From Chitinophagaceae bacterium (GTDB lineage: Bacteria; Bacteroidota; Bacteroidia; Chitinophagales; Chitinophagaceae), in contig JAIYAN010000021.1 in assembly GCA_027489035.1 (NCBI GenBank), positions 62,001-126,000 on the forward strand: a stretch of DNA of 64,000 bases. The letters run 5' to 3'. Shown piece after piece: positions 18,115 to 27,400 of the stretch. The notes below the pieces were generated by a model. It ran no database searches. It was not told where the DNA came from and saw only the letters and a program-made list of their open reading frames with translations. A program made the position numbers and the translations under genes. Numbering within the stretch: position 1 is the stretch's first letter; every line of letters begins with the position of its first letter.

Positions 18115-18795
18115 ATGAAAAAAATCTCCATCATACAACAACAAAAAAAGCCCATAAATATCAAAGTTTGTGGCATTACTTCTATTGAACAGATAGAACA
18201 GATGGATAAACTACATATTGATTTTGTTGGATTGGATTTTGACACAAATTCTTCACAAAACATACTTGGGAAAATAGATGCATCAGCATGTAAATATGTA
18301 GATATTGACACAAAAAAAATCGGCATTTTTAAAGACCAATCTGAAGATTTTATTTTAGAAAAAATTGAAGATTTTGGTTTGGATTTGATTCAACTCAACG
18401 GAAATGAAACGCCAACATTTTGTTTTAAACTATCCAAAGAAATTGAAGTGATAAAAAGTTTTAATTTGGATTTGAATAATGATGAGCTACTTTATGATTT
18501 TCTAAAAAACTACGACGAGGTTTGCGATTATTATATTTTCAACGGTTCATTTCCAAATGACCAACAATCGACAGATACAAATACGTGGCAAAAACTTATA
18601 GATTATAGTATTGAGAAGCCGTTTTTTATCGGAAGTGAATTCATCAAACCATCAGATGCGCCTGCATTTCAACAATTTAAGCATCCTGATTTTCTAGGAA
18701 TTGAATTGGGTCGCCAATTTGAAATGGACAAAATCACAAAAGACACTTCTATGATTTTATCATTCAGTAGGGCATTGAATCAGGTAGTTAACTAA
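18115..18795 (+). CDS. divergent phosphoribosylanthranilate isomerase-like (TrpF-like) protein
   Basis: 226 residues, no signal peptide. The N-terminal half follows TrpF: IKVCGITSIEQIEQM with the catalytic Cys19, then FVGLDFD, IGIFKDQSEDFILE and LDLIQLNGNE. The rest has lost key sites when set against the Thermotoga enzyme: the catalytic Asp in LLDT is Asn in YIFNG, the phosphate loop SGGLNPENV reads GSEFIKPSDA, and VDVSSGVE reads IELGRQFE. It may be non-catalytic, use another substrate, or be decaying, yet the reading frame is intact. The gene lies 15 bp after pabA/trpG, with no other trp gene near. Confidence 0.72.
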   Translation: MKKISIIQQQKKPINIKVCGITSIEQIEQMDKLHIDFVGLDFDTNSSQNILGKIDASACKYVDIDTKKIGIFKDQSEDFILEKIEDFGLDLIQLNGNETPTFCFKLSKEIEVIKSFNLDLNNDELLYDFLKNYDEVCDYYIFNGSFPNDQQSTDTNTWQKLIDYSIEKPFFIGSEFIKPSDAPAFQQFKHPDFLGIELGRQFEMDKITKDTSMILSFSRALNQVVN

Positions 18796-18875
18796 TTTTT
18801 ACCAGTTTCTCATTAGGAAAAAAGCAGTAAAGCGCTTAATATTGCAAATACTTTACATCGTATAAATTTAAAAAA

Positions 18876-19616
18876 ATGAAAAAATTATTCACGGTTATTT
18901 GTTTTCTTCCAGTTTTAGCTTTCGCACAACCAAAAGACATTAACGGGCAAGTGCAACAAAGGGTTCCTCTAAATAATTTCGTAGATAGTTTTAGTTATTC
19001 AATTGGATTAAACGTTGCCAATAGCCTTTTACAACAAGGTGTAACGACTTTAAATATTGGCGCAATGAGTCAAGCATTTATTGATATGATCACCAATAAA
19101 GACAAGCAATTGTCTGCTGAAATGGCCAATGCAATTATTCAATCTGAACTGCAAAGAATTGCACAAAGCAAAGCGGCTCCGGTAGAAGAAGGCAATTTGA
19201 TGGGAAAAACAATCCCAGATTTTGAGCAAGCAGATGTAAACGGCAAAATGGTGAATATTAAATCATTCAGAGGTAAATATGTACTGATTGATTTTTGGGC
19301 AAGTTGGTGCGGACCATGCAGAGGAGAAAATCCAAATGTAGTAGCGGCATTTAATAAATATAAAAGCAAAAACTTCACCGTTCTTGGAATTTCATTGGAT
19401 AAATCAAAAGACAATTGGATAAAAGCAGTTAACGATGATGGCCTTGCTTGGACCCAACTTAGTGATTTGAAATTTTGGAGCAATGCGGTTGCACAACAAT
19501 TTGGCATACAAAGTATTCCTCAAAACTATTTGATAGATCCTAATGGAATTGTAATCGGTAAAAATTTACGTGGAAGTGATTTGGAAGCAAAATTAGAAAG
19601 CATCTTCAATAAATAA
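18876..19616 (+). CDS. TlpA-like thioredoxin with an FKBP-type N-terminal domain
   Basis: 246 residues. Signal peptide 1-18 (MKKLFTVICFLPVLAFAQ). Residues about 36-95 resemble the helical FKBP N-terminal dimerisation domain (DSFSYSIGLNVANSLLQQG) and match the same part of the FKBP encoded at 27401. From about 108 a TlpA/ResA-type thioredoxin domain follows, with active site WCGPC (Cys145, Cys148), PDFEQADVNGK, and the cis-Pro region SIPQNYLIDPNG. It is probably a periplasmic thiol reductase; the N-terminal domain may dimerise it or hold a substrate. It ends at a terminator. Confidence 0.9.
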   Translation: MKKLFTVICFLPVLAFAQPKDINGQVQQRVPLNNFVDSFSYSIGLNVANSLLQQGVTTLNIGAMSQAFIDMITNKDKQLSAEMANAIIQSELQRIAQSKAAPVEEGNLMGKTIPDFEQADVNGKMVNIKSFRGKYVLIDFWASWCGPCRGENPNVVAAFNKYKSKNFTVLGISLDKSKDNWIKAVNDDGLAWTQLSDLKFWSNAVAQQFGIQSIPQNYLIDPNGIVIGKNLRGSDLEAKLESIFNK

Positions 19617-19638
19617 TAAGAAGGATAAATTCATAGAC

Positions 19639-19673
19639 ACTAAAAAAGACCTTTTAATAAGGTCTTTTTTAGT
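19639..19673. terminator. bidirectional terminator after the TlpA-like gene
   Basis: Stem CTAAAAAAGACCTT / AAGGTCTTTTTTAG with a 5-nt loop, symmetric for both strands. Confidence 0.85.
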
Positions 19674-19770
19674 TTAACATCAGTTCTTATAATTTGGGGA
19701 AATAATAAAAGCTTGGTATTGAAATTGAATTTTGAAAATATTATGTTTATCAAACAGTCAATTCAATATA

Positions 19771-19807
19771 AAAAAAGATGCTGTTACAAGTTAACAGCAT
19801 CTTTTTT
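19771..19807. terminator. second terminator, serving sucD
   Basis: Stem AAAAAAGATGCTGTT / AACAGCATCTTTTTT. In the minus direction it lies 76 nt after the sucD stop. Confidence 0.8.
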
Positions 19808-19882
19808 AGTTTGAGTGTGTCATTGAAAATGAGAACACTTTATGATTTTTAGAAAGTGAATATTTAAATTCAATTCTATTGT

Positions 19883-20758
19883 TTATTTTTTTAACGCCTC
19901 AGCCATTGTTTTTCCAATATCAGCCGGACTAGCTACAACGTGAATTCCACATTCGCCCATGATTTTCATTTTTGCTTCTGCAGTATCGTCAGCACCGCCA
20001 ACAATTGCACCAGCATGCCCCATTCTTCTTCCTGGAGGCGCTGTTTGTCCTGCGATAAATCCTACAACTGGTTTTTTATTTCCTGTAGATTTGATATAAT
20101 GAGCCGCTTCTGCTTCCATTCCTCCACCAATTTCACCAATCATTACAATAGCATCTGTTTCGTCATCATGCATCAATAATTCTACCGCTTCTTTTGTTGT
20201 GGTTCCAATGATTGGATCTCCACCAATTCCAATGGCAGTTGAAATACCTAAACCTGCTTTTGCTACTTGATCGGCTGCTTCGTATGTTAATGTTCCTGAT
20301 TTTGAAACGATTCCAATTCTTCCTTTTTTGAAAATAAAGCCAGGCATGATACCAACTTTACATTCTTCAGCGGTAATTACACCTGGGCAATTTGGACCAA
20401 TCAATCTTGAAGTAGTTCCTTTTAAATAATTTTTCACTTGTACCATGTCTTGTACTGGAATACCTTCGGTAATACAAACGATTAAAGTAATTCCAGCTTC
20501 TGCAGCTTCCATAATGGCATCCGCAGCAAATGCTGGTGGTACAAAAATGATGCTCACGTTTGCACCCGCCATTTTAACGGCATCTGCAACTGTATTAAAC
20601 ACGGGTTTGTCTAAATGGGTTTGACCACCTTTTCCTGGTGTAACACCACCTACTACATTGGTTCCGTACTCAATCATTTGTGTAGCATGAAATGTACCTT
20701 CGGTTCCTGTAAAACCTTGTACGATTACTTTTGAATCTTTGTTTACTAAAACTGACAT
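19883..20758 (-). CDS. sucD: succinate-CoA ligase alpha subunit
   Basis: 291 residues, standard length. Motifs are [23 protein letters not shown] (CoA-binding Rossmann part), [61 protein letters not shown], and the phosphorylated His in [11 protein letters not shown]. It forms succinyl-CoA synthetase with SucC in the TCA cycle. sucC is not adjacent. A -7 box TATCTTTG lies 38 nt upstream. Confidence 0.96.
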   Translation of the reverse strand: MSVLVNKDSKVIVQGFTGTEGTFHATQMIEYGTNVVGGVTPGKGGQTHLDKPVFNTVADAVKMAGANVSIIFVPPAFAADAIMEAAEAGITLIVCITEGIPVQDMVQVKNYLKGTTSRLIGPNCPGVITAEECKVGIMPGFIFKKGRIGIVSKSGTLTYEAADQVAKAGLGISTAIGIGGDPIIGTTTKEAVELLMHDDETDAIVMIGEIGGGMEAEAAHYIKSTGNKKPVVGFIAGQTAPPGRRMGHAGAIVGGADDTAEAKMKIMGECGIHVVASPADIGKTMAEALKK

Positions 20759-20796
20759 GTTATTTATTAATAAAAATGGTGAAATAAAAATTTTCG

Positions 20797-20804
20797 CAAA
20801 GATA
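20797..20804 (-). promoter_or_regulatory. putative -7 box TATCTTTG for sucD
   Basis: An exact TAnnTTTG match on the minus strand, 38 nt before the sucD ATG; a TTG lies about 15 nt further upstream. Confidence 0.55.
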
Positions 20805-20857
20805 GGGTTTCATCTTTAACAACGACTTTGTATGCCTGAATTTGTTTATGAAAAATA

Positions 20858-21988
20858 CTATTGGCTTTTTGCTTTTACAAACAAACAATGTTTGATTTGA
20901 TTGGCTTTATGCAGCAATTCCTGTTTTTCGTTGCTCAAAATAGTAACATGCCCCATTTTTCTGCCAGGTTTTGTTTTTGCTTTTCCATATAAATGCACAA
21001 ACACATTTTCCATTTTGAGCACTTCATCTAAACCATCATAAACAACTTCTCCCTCATGTTTTTCTGCACCAATTATATTTACAAGTGCAGATGGCATAAT
21101 GATATCTGTATTCCCTAAAGGATAATTCAGCATGATGCGCCAAAGCATATCAAATTGGCTGCTGTAATTTCCTTCGATGCTGTGATGACCGCTATTATGA
21201 ACCCGAGGAGCAATCTCATTTACAAGCACATTATCGTTTTTGTCAGCAAACATTTCCACGGCAAAAATGCCTGGACTATTTAATTTTTTTACCACATTAA
21301 TGGCGATGGCTTCTACTTTCCAAAAAACCTTTTCAGGAAGTACTGCTGGGCAGATTTGGTAACTTAGTAAATTTAAAGAAGTGTCAAAAACCATGTCAAC
21401 TGGTGGATAAATAGCCGTTTCTCCATTATTGGCAACAGCAATAATAATCGCAATTTCCTGCTTAATGTCAACCATCTTTTCAAGTACAGCAGGTGCATCA
21501 AATCCAAGAGAAATATCTTCTCCTTTATTTAATAATTGAACGCCTTTTCCATCATAACCACCACTGCCCAATTTATGTACGGCTGGTAAAAAATGAATAT
21601 GGGTGTTTAAATCTGATGCGGTTTGCGTAACGACAAATTCACTGGTTGGAATTTCGTGTTGTTTATAAAAATTCTTTTGATGGATTTTATTTTTAATAAT
21701 TTTTAAAGCTTCGGGGTTAGGGTAAACAGTAATCCCTTCTGCTGCCAATTGCTCAAGCGCTTCAATATTTACATGCTCAATTTCAATGGTGATGGCATCC
21801 AAATTTTTCCCAAAATTGTACACGTCGTCAAAATTGGTGATATCTCCTTTTACAAAATGATGACATAAATGAGCTGATGGCGCATGCGCATCGTTTTCCA
21901 TTACATAAGTTTCAACCGGATAATTAATTGCTGCTTGAAGCAACATACGGCCCAATTGACCTCCACCTAAAATACCTACTTTTTTCAT
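20858..21988 (-). CDS. purK: N5-carboxyaminoimidazole ribonucleotide synthase
   Basis: 376 residues. The start MKKVGILGGGQLGRMLLQAA is the family's N-terminus, so the ATG at 21988 is secure. ATP-grasp features are AVHKLGSGGYDGKGVQLL, EKMVDIKQEIAIIIA, and the metal/ATP segment FAVEMFADKNDNVLVNEIAPRVHNSGHHS. It carboxylates AIR using ATP and bicarbonate; PurE (16157) then makes CAIR. The promoter box lies only four nucleotides before the ATG, which implies a leaderless or nearly leaderless transcript. Confidence 0.96.
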   Translation of the reverse strand: MKKVGILGGGQLGRMLLQAAINYPVETYVMENDAHAPSAHLCHHFVKGDITNFDDVYNFGKNLDAITIEIEHVNIEALEQLAAEGITVYPNPEALKIIKNKIHQKNFYKQHEIPTSEFVVTQTASDLNTHIHFLPAVHKLGSGGYDGKGVQLLNKGEDISLGFDAPAVLEKMVDIKQEIAIIIAVANNGETAIYPPVDMVFDTSLNLLSYQICPAVLPEKVFWKVEAIAINVVKKLNSPGIFAVEMFADKNDNVLVNEIAPRVHNSGHHSIEGNYSSQFDMLWRIMLNYPLGNTDIIMPSALVNIIGAEKHEGEVVYDGLDEVLKMENVFVHLYGKAKTKPGRKMGHVTILSNEKQELLHKANQIKHCLFVKAKSQ

Positions 21989-21992
21989 TTGG

Positions 21993-22021
21993 CAAATATA
22001 AATATTTAACCCTTTAACAAA
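21993..22021 (-). promoter_or_regulatory. promoter TTTG-N17-TATATTTG abutting purK
   Basis: Minus strand: TTTG at 22021-22018, 17 nt, then TATATTTG at 22000-21993. Only CCAA separates the -7 box from the purK ATG. Confidence 0.6.
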
Positions 22022-22205
22022 TCTATTCTATGAAATTCATCAATACTCAATAATTGCTTAATTCAATAAATCAATTCGGAATTATCTAAGCCCTTTTTAT
22101 AAAAAAGTTAAATTAAAAATTCACAACAAAAAATATTTACCTTTAACCCCAAATTGTTTATTTAATTCATAAATAATTCTTACAAAAAAATACAAAATAT
22201 AATTT

Positions 22206-23300
22206 ATGTCAACTGATTTTTTGCCACTTCAAGGTACCGATTACGTAGAATTTTATGTTGGAAATGCCAAGCAAGCAGCACATTTCTACAAAACAGCTTT
22301 TGGATTTCAATCTCTTGCTTATTCTGGACCAGAAACAGGAACCATGGACAAAGTGAGCTATGTAATCAGACAAAATAAATTAACTTTTGTATTAACTACA
22401 CCATTGAGAACGAACAACGCGATTGCGGATCATATTTACAAACACGGAGACGGGGTGAAAGTATTGGCTTTAATGGTAGATGATGCTTCTGATGCATGGA
22501 AACAAACTACTTCTCGAGGTGGAAAATCATATTTAGAACCCAAAACACTAACTGATGAAAATGGAGAAGTGGTTTTAAGTGGTATTCATACTTATGGCGA
22601 TACTGTTCATTTATTTGTAGAAAGAAAAAATTACACCGGCGTATTTATGCCTGGTTTTAGAAAATGGGAATCGAATTACAACCCTGAATCAACAGGATTA
22701 TTATACGTTGACCATTGTGTTGGTAATGTGGGTTGGAACCAAATGAATCCTTGGGTAAAATTTTATGAGGATGTAATGGGATTTAAAAATATTCTTTCTT
22801 TTGACGATAACGATATTTCTACGGAATATTCAGCATTAATGAGCAAAGTAATGAGCAATGGTAATGGTTATGTAAAATTTCCAATAAACGAGCCTGCTGA
22901 AGGAAAGAAGAAAAGTCAGGTTGAAGAATATCTAGATTTTTACAACGGTGAAGGGGTACAGCATGTGGCTATCGCAACAAATAACATCGTTGAAACGGTA
23001 ACAGAATTAAACAAGCGTGGGGTTGAATTTTTAAAAATTCCATCAAGTTATTACGAAACTGTTTTAGATAGAGTAGGAAAAATAGATGAAGATTTAACTC
23101 CACTAAGCGAATTGGGTATCTTAATTGATCGTGATGACGAAGGGTATTTACTTCAAATTTTCAGTAAACCATTAGAAGACCGACCAACTTTATTTTTTGA
23201 AATCATTCAAAGAAAAGGAGCAAAAAGTTTTGGCAAAGGTAATTTTAAGGCCTTATTTGAAGCATTAGAAAGAGAACAAGAATTAAGAGGAAACCTTTAA
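22206..23300 (+). CDS. hppD: 4-hydroxyphenylpyruvate dioxygenase
   Basis: 364 residues, two vicinal-oxygen-chelate halves. N-terminal VEFYVGNAKQAAHFYKTAFGF, then the iron site: HCVGNVGWNQMNPWVKFYE (first His), GVQHVAIATNNIVETV (second His) and the Glu in RPTLFFEIIQRKG. The C-terminal motif GAKSFGKGNFKALFEALEREQ is diagnostic. It converts 4-hydroxyphenylpyruvate to homogentisate in tyrosine breakdown. The next enzymes (homogentisate dioxygenase and fumarylacetoacetase) are not in the window. A near-match -7 box TACCTTTA lies at 22138-22145. Confidence 0.96.
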   Translation: MSTDFLPLQGTDYVEFYVGNAKQAAHFYKTAFGFQSLAYSGPETGTMDKVSYVIRQNKLTFVLTTPLRTNNAIADHIYKHGDGVKVLALMVDDASDAWKQTTSRGGKSYLEPKTLTDENGEVVLSGIHTYGDTVHLFVERKNYTGVFMPGFRKWESNYNPESTGLLYVDHCVGNVGWNQMNPWVKFYEDVMGFKNILSFDDNDISTEYSALMSKVMSNGNGYVKFPINEPAEGKKKSQVEEYLDFYNGEGVQHVAIATNNIVETVTELNKRGVEFLKIPSSYYETVLDRVGKIDEDLTPLSELGILIDRDDEGYLLQIFSKPLEDRPTLFFEIIQRKGAKSFGKGNFKALFEALEREQELRGNL

Positions 23301-23358
23301 CAATCAAACTATTTTTAACTGATAATAAAATTGAGTTGGATTTCGTTTCAATACCATT

Positions 23359-24126
23359 ATGAAAAACCACTTAATCAACTTCTCATACATATTCGCAATA
23401 TTATTATTGCTGACGATCAATGTTAATGCTCAAGATTCATATTTAGGCAATAATAAACCTGTGAACAGAATTTCTGCAATTTTATCTAAAACAGAGGATT
23501 CTGTAATCAAACAATTCAAAAGTAAAAATCTTGTTTGGCCTCCCTCAGCTGTTTATGTGCGTTCATTCAAATTTGATCGTCAGTTGGAAGTATGGGTAAA
23601 AAACGATTCTGCACGAAAATTTGTATTATTTAAAACATATAAAATATGCATGCAAAGTGGTACAATGGGGCCCAAAAGGATGGAAGGAGACTATCAAGTA
23701 CCAGAGGGATTTTATCACATCAATGAATTTAATCCCAACAGCAATTATCATTTATCACTTGGCATAAATTATCCAAATGTATCTGATCATATCTTAAGCG
23801 ATTCAGAAAAGCCAGGTAGCGCAATTTATATCCATGGAAATTGTGTTTCTACAGGATGTATTCCAATTAGTGACGAGCCAATTGAAGAACTATATGTTAT
23901 AGCAGGTGCAGCAAAATCAAAAGGACAGGAGTTTATACCGGTACATATTTTCCCAATTAAATACAATGTTAAACCTTCATTGGAATATCTGAACAATGCC
24001 ATAAAGGACAACATTTATCTTCAAAAATTCAATAAAAACATCAAAGTGGTATTTGATTATTTTGAAACTCAAAAAGAACTTCCCATTATTTTGATAAATA
24101 GAAAAGGAGAATACGTAATCAATTAA
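23359..24126 (+). CDS. L,D-transpeptidase (YkuD family) murein enzyme
   Basis: 255 residues with signal peptide to about residue 24 (ends NVNAQ). The YkuD catalytic signature is clear: His159 and Cys167 within IHGNCVSTGCIPIS. Upstream are FKTYKICMQSGTMGPKRMEGDYQVPEGFYHI, as in the YafK-like branch (murein L,D-transpeptidase with a short catalytic domain). It probably makes or trims L,D-crosslinks, or attaches proteins to peptidoglycan, in the periplasm. It follows hppD by 58 bp and ends at a hairpin. Confidence 0.9.
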   Translation: MKNHLINFSYIFAILLLLTINVNAQDSYLGNNKPVNRISAILSKTEDSVIKQFKSKNLVWPPSAVYVRSFKFDRQLEVWVKNDSARKFVLFKTYKICMQSGTMGPKRMEGDYQVPEGFYHINEFNPNSNYHLSLGINYPNVSDHILSDSEKPGSAIYIHGNCVSTGCIPISDEPIEELYVIAGAAKSKGQEFIPVHIFPIKYNVKPSLEYLNNAIKDNIYLQKFNKNIKVVFDYFETQKELPIILINRKGEYVIN

Positions 24127-24155
24127 TGAAAAATTAAAATTTACTTACTTAATAC

Positions 24156-24187
24156 AAAGTCATCTTCTTAAAAAGGTGACTTTTTTA
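24156..24187. terminator. terminator between the L,D-transpeptidase and lysC
   Basis: Stem AAAGTCATCTT / AAGGTGACTTT (one G-U pair) followed by a T run, between convergent genes. Confidence 0.7.
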
Positions 24188-24211
24188 TTTTATACCATTT
24201 TAAAAAATCAA

Positions 24212-25474
24212 TTATCGCATCAACATTTGAATGGTACTAATTGTTTTTTGTTCCAGTAATATCACTTTATCTTTTGCCAGCTCATCAACGGTTTCTTTGA
24301 GATAATGTCTGATTGTAATTAGTGTTAAATGTCGTTCCAATTCAACATCAAAATATGCGGATGCATTTGAAGCCAACTCGTCTATTTTTTCTGCAACATC
24401 ATCAAATACAGCCCATAAAGAAATCGCTGTTTTTTGAGTAAGCACAGGATTTAATTTTAAGCCATCAAATAATTCATATAACTTTTCAATGGTTTTTTCT
24501 TCAATAAACGAGAAGTCTAATGTTTTAAATTGTAACAACACTTGATTCTCTTTTTGAACAATTATTGGAGGTAAGTTTTTACAGAGCTCGTGATTAATAA
24601 TGGTTCCAACGGCATCAGGATTTAAAAAACTTTTTACCAACAAGGGGATTTTTTTATTCTGTAAGGGCTTAATCGTTTTGGGATGAATCACTTGAGCGCC
24701 ATAATAAGCCATCTCTATCACTTCATTATAACTCAAATTATGTATAACCATTGCATTGGGAAATTTCTTTGGATCAGCGCTCATTACAGCATCAACATCT
24801 TTCCAAATAGTAACAGAATCTGCATTTAAAATATTCGCAAAAACCGCAGCAGAATAATCACTACCCTCTCTACCTAATGTTGTATTTTCATTTTCATCCG
24901 TGCACCCAATAAAGCCTTGTGTGATGATGATATTGTGATTATCGAATAATGGCATAACGCTTTCCATTATACGCTTCTGAGTAAATTTCCAATCAATATT
25001 TGCACTTCTATAATTATTGTCGGTTCTTACAATATCTCTCACATCCACCCAAATTGGATTTTGTTTTTCATCCATTAAATGACTTGCTAAAATACTACTG
25101 CTTAAAAGCTCACCGCAACTTACTATTTGGTCATAATAATAGTCATAACTACGCACTGGCTTATCATGTAAAAGCCATTCCATTTCTGTGAAAAAATTGT
25201 TTAGCTCGTTTTCAGCATGTTTCCAATTCGTAACAGTTAGATATTTCAAATACTCAAGATGATTGTTTTTTAACTGTTGAAAAAGCAACAAAGCCTCTTC
25301 TTTATTCCCTTCAAAAAAAGCCGAAACAATACTTTCTAAAGCATTGGTGGTTTTTCCCATTGCAGATACAACAATCAAAATTTTTTCGCCTTCAAATGAT
25401 TGTATAATGTTACCTGTATTTTTAAATCTATCGATACTATTGATACTTGCGCCACCAAATTTGAAAATCTTCAT
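24212..25474 (-). CDS. lysC: aspartate kinase
   Basis: 420 residues, monofunctional. Kinase-domain signatures are MKIFKFGGASINSIDRFKN, ILIVVSAMGKTTN, SCGELLSSSILA, TQGFIGCTDENENTTLGREGSDYSAA and IWKDVDAVMSADPKKFPNA, then the YNEVIEMAYYGAQVIHPKTIKPL region. The C-terminal part (about 300-420) is ACT-like but quite divergent, so allosteric control is uncertain. It phosphorylates aspartate at the head of the Lys/Met/Thr pathway. Divergent from fbp. Confidence 0.93.
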   Translation of the reverse strand: MKIFKFGGASINSIDRFKNTGNIIQSFEGEKILIVVSAMGKTTNALESIVSAFFEGNKEEALLLFQQLKNNHLEYLKYLTVTNWKHAENELNNFFTEMEWLLHDKPVRSYDYYYDQIVSCGELLSSSILASHLMDEKQNPIWVDVRDIVRTDNNYRSANIDWKFTQKRIMESVMPLFDNHNIIITQGFIGCTDENENTTLGREGSDYSAAVFANILNADSVTIWKDVDAVMSADPKKFPNAMVIHNLSYNEVIEMAYYGAQVIHPKTIKPLQNKKIPLLVKSFLNPDAVGTIINHELCKNLPPIIVQKENQVLLQFKTLDFSFIEEKTIEKLYELFDGLKLNPVLTQKTAISLWAVFDDVAEKIDELASNASAYFDVELERHLTLITIRHYLKETVDELAKDKVILLEQKTISTIQMLMR

Positions 25475-25540
25475 TATTTACCAATTAAAATTCTAAAATA
25501 TTTTTATCCGAATACACCAATTCAAAAACATAATAAGGCG

Positions 25541-25548
25541 TACATTTG
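25541..25548 (+). promoter_or_regulatory. putative -7 box TACATTTG for fbp
   Basis: An exact TAnnTTTG match 42 nt before the fbp ATG at 25591. Confidence 0.55.
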
Positions 25549-25590
25549 TTCCACAAATCTACCATCGTAAAATTAAACTTATTCATTTTT

Positions 25591-26595
25591 ATGTTGATTA
25601 ACAGAAAAATCCAAACTTTAGACGAATTTACCATACAGCAAATGCGCGATTTCCCAAATGCTACTGGCGAATTATCTGGTTTGCTAAGGGATATCGGACT
25701 TGCCGCAAAAAGAGTACACGTGGAAGTGAATAAAGCTGGATTGGTAGACATTTTAGGTGATTACGGTACCACAAACGTACAGGGAGAAGAAGTAAAAAAG
25801 CTAGACATATTTGCCAACAATCAATTTATGGGCGTTCTGCGTCATGGCATTAGTTGTGCAGGAATTGGAAGTGAAGAGATGGATGATATTGTAGTTTTCG
25901 ACGACGCCGTGAGCAATCAATCAAAATATGTATGTTTGTTTGACCCATTAGATGGAAGTGCAAATATTGATGTAAACGTTTCAATTGGAACGATTTTTAG
26001 CGTATTTCGTAGGGTAAGTGAGTTGGGTAAGCCTGCTACTAAGGCTGATTTCCTACAACAAGGCATTAAACAAGTTGCCGCTGGATATATTATTTATGGT
26101 TCTTCTACCATGATGGTTTATGCTACAAGAAGAGGTGTGAATGGATTTACTTTAGATCAATCTATCGGAGAATTTACACTTAGTCACCCCGATATCAAAT
26201 GTCCAGAAACAGGAAAGATATATTCTGTAAATCATGGCAACTACTTTCAATACGAAGAAAAAGTGCAGAAATACATTAATGCATGTCAACAAAAAACAAA
26301 AGATAACGGTGGCCCTTACACGCAACGTTACATTGGCAGTATGGTAGCTGATGTGCACAGAAATTTAATTAAAGGCGGTATTTTTATGTACCCTGGCACA
26401 ACAGATAAACCAAAAGGGAAATTAAGGTTGTTATACGAATGTAACCCCTTTGCTTTTATTTTAGAAATCGCTGGAGGGAAAGCTACCAATGGAAATAAAC
26501 GAATTTTAGAAGTAGAAGCAACCGAAATACATCAAAGAACTCCAATGTTTATTGGAAGTAAACTAATGATGGAAGAGTTTGAAAATACAATTTGA
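25591..26595 (+). CDS. fbp: class I fructose-1,6-bisphosphatase
   Basis: 334 residues from the ATG at 25591; an in-frame TTG at 25546 lies inside the promoter and is rejected. Signatures are LSGLLRDIGLAAKRVHVEVNKAG, GIGSEEMDD, the metal-binding FDPLDGSANIDVNVSIGTIF, RYIGSMVADVHRNLIKGGIFMYPG and LRLLYECNPFAFILEIAGGKA. It hydrolyses fructose-1,6-bisphosphate in gluconeogenesis. The next gene, an ABC ATPase, starts 11 bp downstream. Confidence 0.96.
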   Translation: MLINRKIQTLDEFTIQQMRDFPNATGELSGLLRDIGLAAKRVHVEVNKAGLVDILGDYGTTNVQGEEVKKLDIFANNQFMGVLRHGISCAGIGSEEMDDIVVFDDAVSNQSKYVCLFDPLDGSANIDVNVSIGTIFSVFRRVSELGKPATKADFLQQGIKQVAAGYIIYGSSTMMVYATRRGVNGFTLDQSIGEFTLSHPDIKCPETGKIYSVNHGNYFQYEEKVQKYINACQQKTKDNGGPYTQRYIGSMVADVHRNLIKGGIFMYPGTTDKPKGKLRLLYECNPFAFILEIAGGKATNGNKRILEVEATEIHQRTPMFIGSKLMMEEFENTI

Positions 26596-26606
26596 TTTCA
26601 ATAAAA

Positions 26607-27371
26607 ATGAACGAAAAAATAATAATTTCTGTAAAAGATTTGGTTAAAGATTATGGCACATTCCATGCCGTTAAATCTATTTCTTTCGATGTATTTGAAG
26701 GAGAAATATTTGGCTTATTGGGCCCGAATGGTGCCGGAAAATCTACTACACTTGAAATTATTGAAACATTAAGACAAAAAACTTCTGGAAAAATTATTGT
26801 AGATGGCTTAGATATAGATTCAGATGCCGCTTCCATTAAAAAAATAATTGGGGTGCAATTGCAATCATCTGGATTTTATCCTGGCTTGAATTTAATTGAA
26901 CTTATAAAATTGTTTGCAGGCTTATACAACCAACCTGTTGATCCAATCGAGCTTTTAAAAAAAGTAAACCTAGAAGAAAAAGCAAAAAGCAAAGCGAAGG
27001 AATTGAGTGGTGGACAAAAACAACGTTTTTCAATAGCCACAACATTAATCAATAAACCAAAAATTATTTTTCTTGACGAACCAACTACTGGTTTAGATCC
27101 TCAGGCAAGAAGAAATCTTTGGGACTTGATTAAAGACATCAGAGATAATGGCACTACAGTTATTATTACCACACACTATATGGATGAAGCCGAACAATTG
27201 TGCGATAGAATTGCGATAATGGATGAAGGCAAAATCATCAAAATGGATTCGCCCGATAAAATGATAGACGAATTAGTGGCAACCGGATTTGAAAGACCCA
27301 AACAAGTGAAAGCGGCAAATTTAGAAGATGTATTTATTCATTTAACAGGGCATGAAATGCGTGCCGAATAA
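26607..27371 (+). CDS. ABC transporter ATP-binding protein
   Basis: 254 residues from the ATG at 26607. Full motif set: Walker A GPNGAGKST, Q-loop VQLQSSGFYP, signature LSGGQKQRFSIA, Walker B IIFLDEPTTGLDP, H-loop TTHYMDEAEQL. This pattern (CcmA/DrrA-like, FYPGLNLIELIKLF) suits ABC-2 type exporters. No membrane subunit is encoded beside it, so the partner must be elsewhere. It is in a tight co-directional run after fbp and before the FKBP gene. Confidence 0.92.
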   Translation: MNEKIIISVKDLVKDYGTFHAVKSISFDVFEGEIFGLLGPNGAGKSTTLEIIETLRQKTSGKIIVDGLDIDSDAASIKKIIGVQLQSSGFYPGLNLIELIKLFAGLYNQPVDPIELLKKVNLEEKAKSKAKELSGGQKQRFSIATTLINKPKIIFLDEPTTGLDPQARRNLWDLIKDIRDNGTTVIITTHYMDEAEQLCDRIAIMDEGKIIKMDSPDKMIDELVATGFERPKQVKAANLEDVFIHLTGHEMRAE

Positions 27372-27400
27372 AAAATAATAAACAAACAAAACAACAAAAT

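Noticed and set aside
26607-27371. Complete ABC exporter operon
   Set aside because: Only the ATPase is encoded; the following gene is an FKBP, not a permease.
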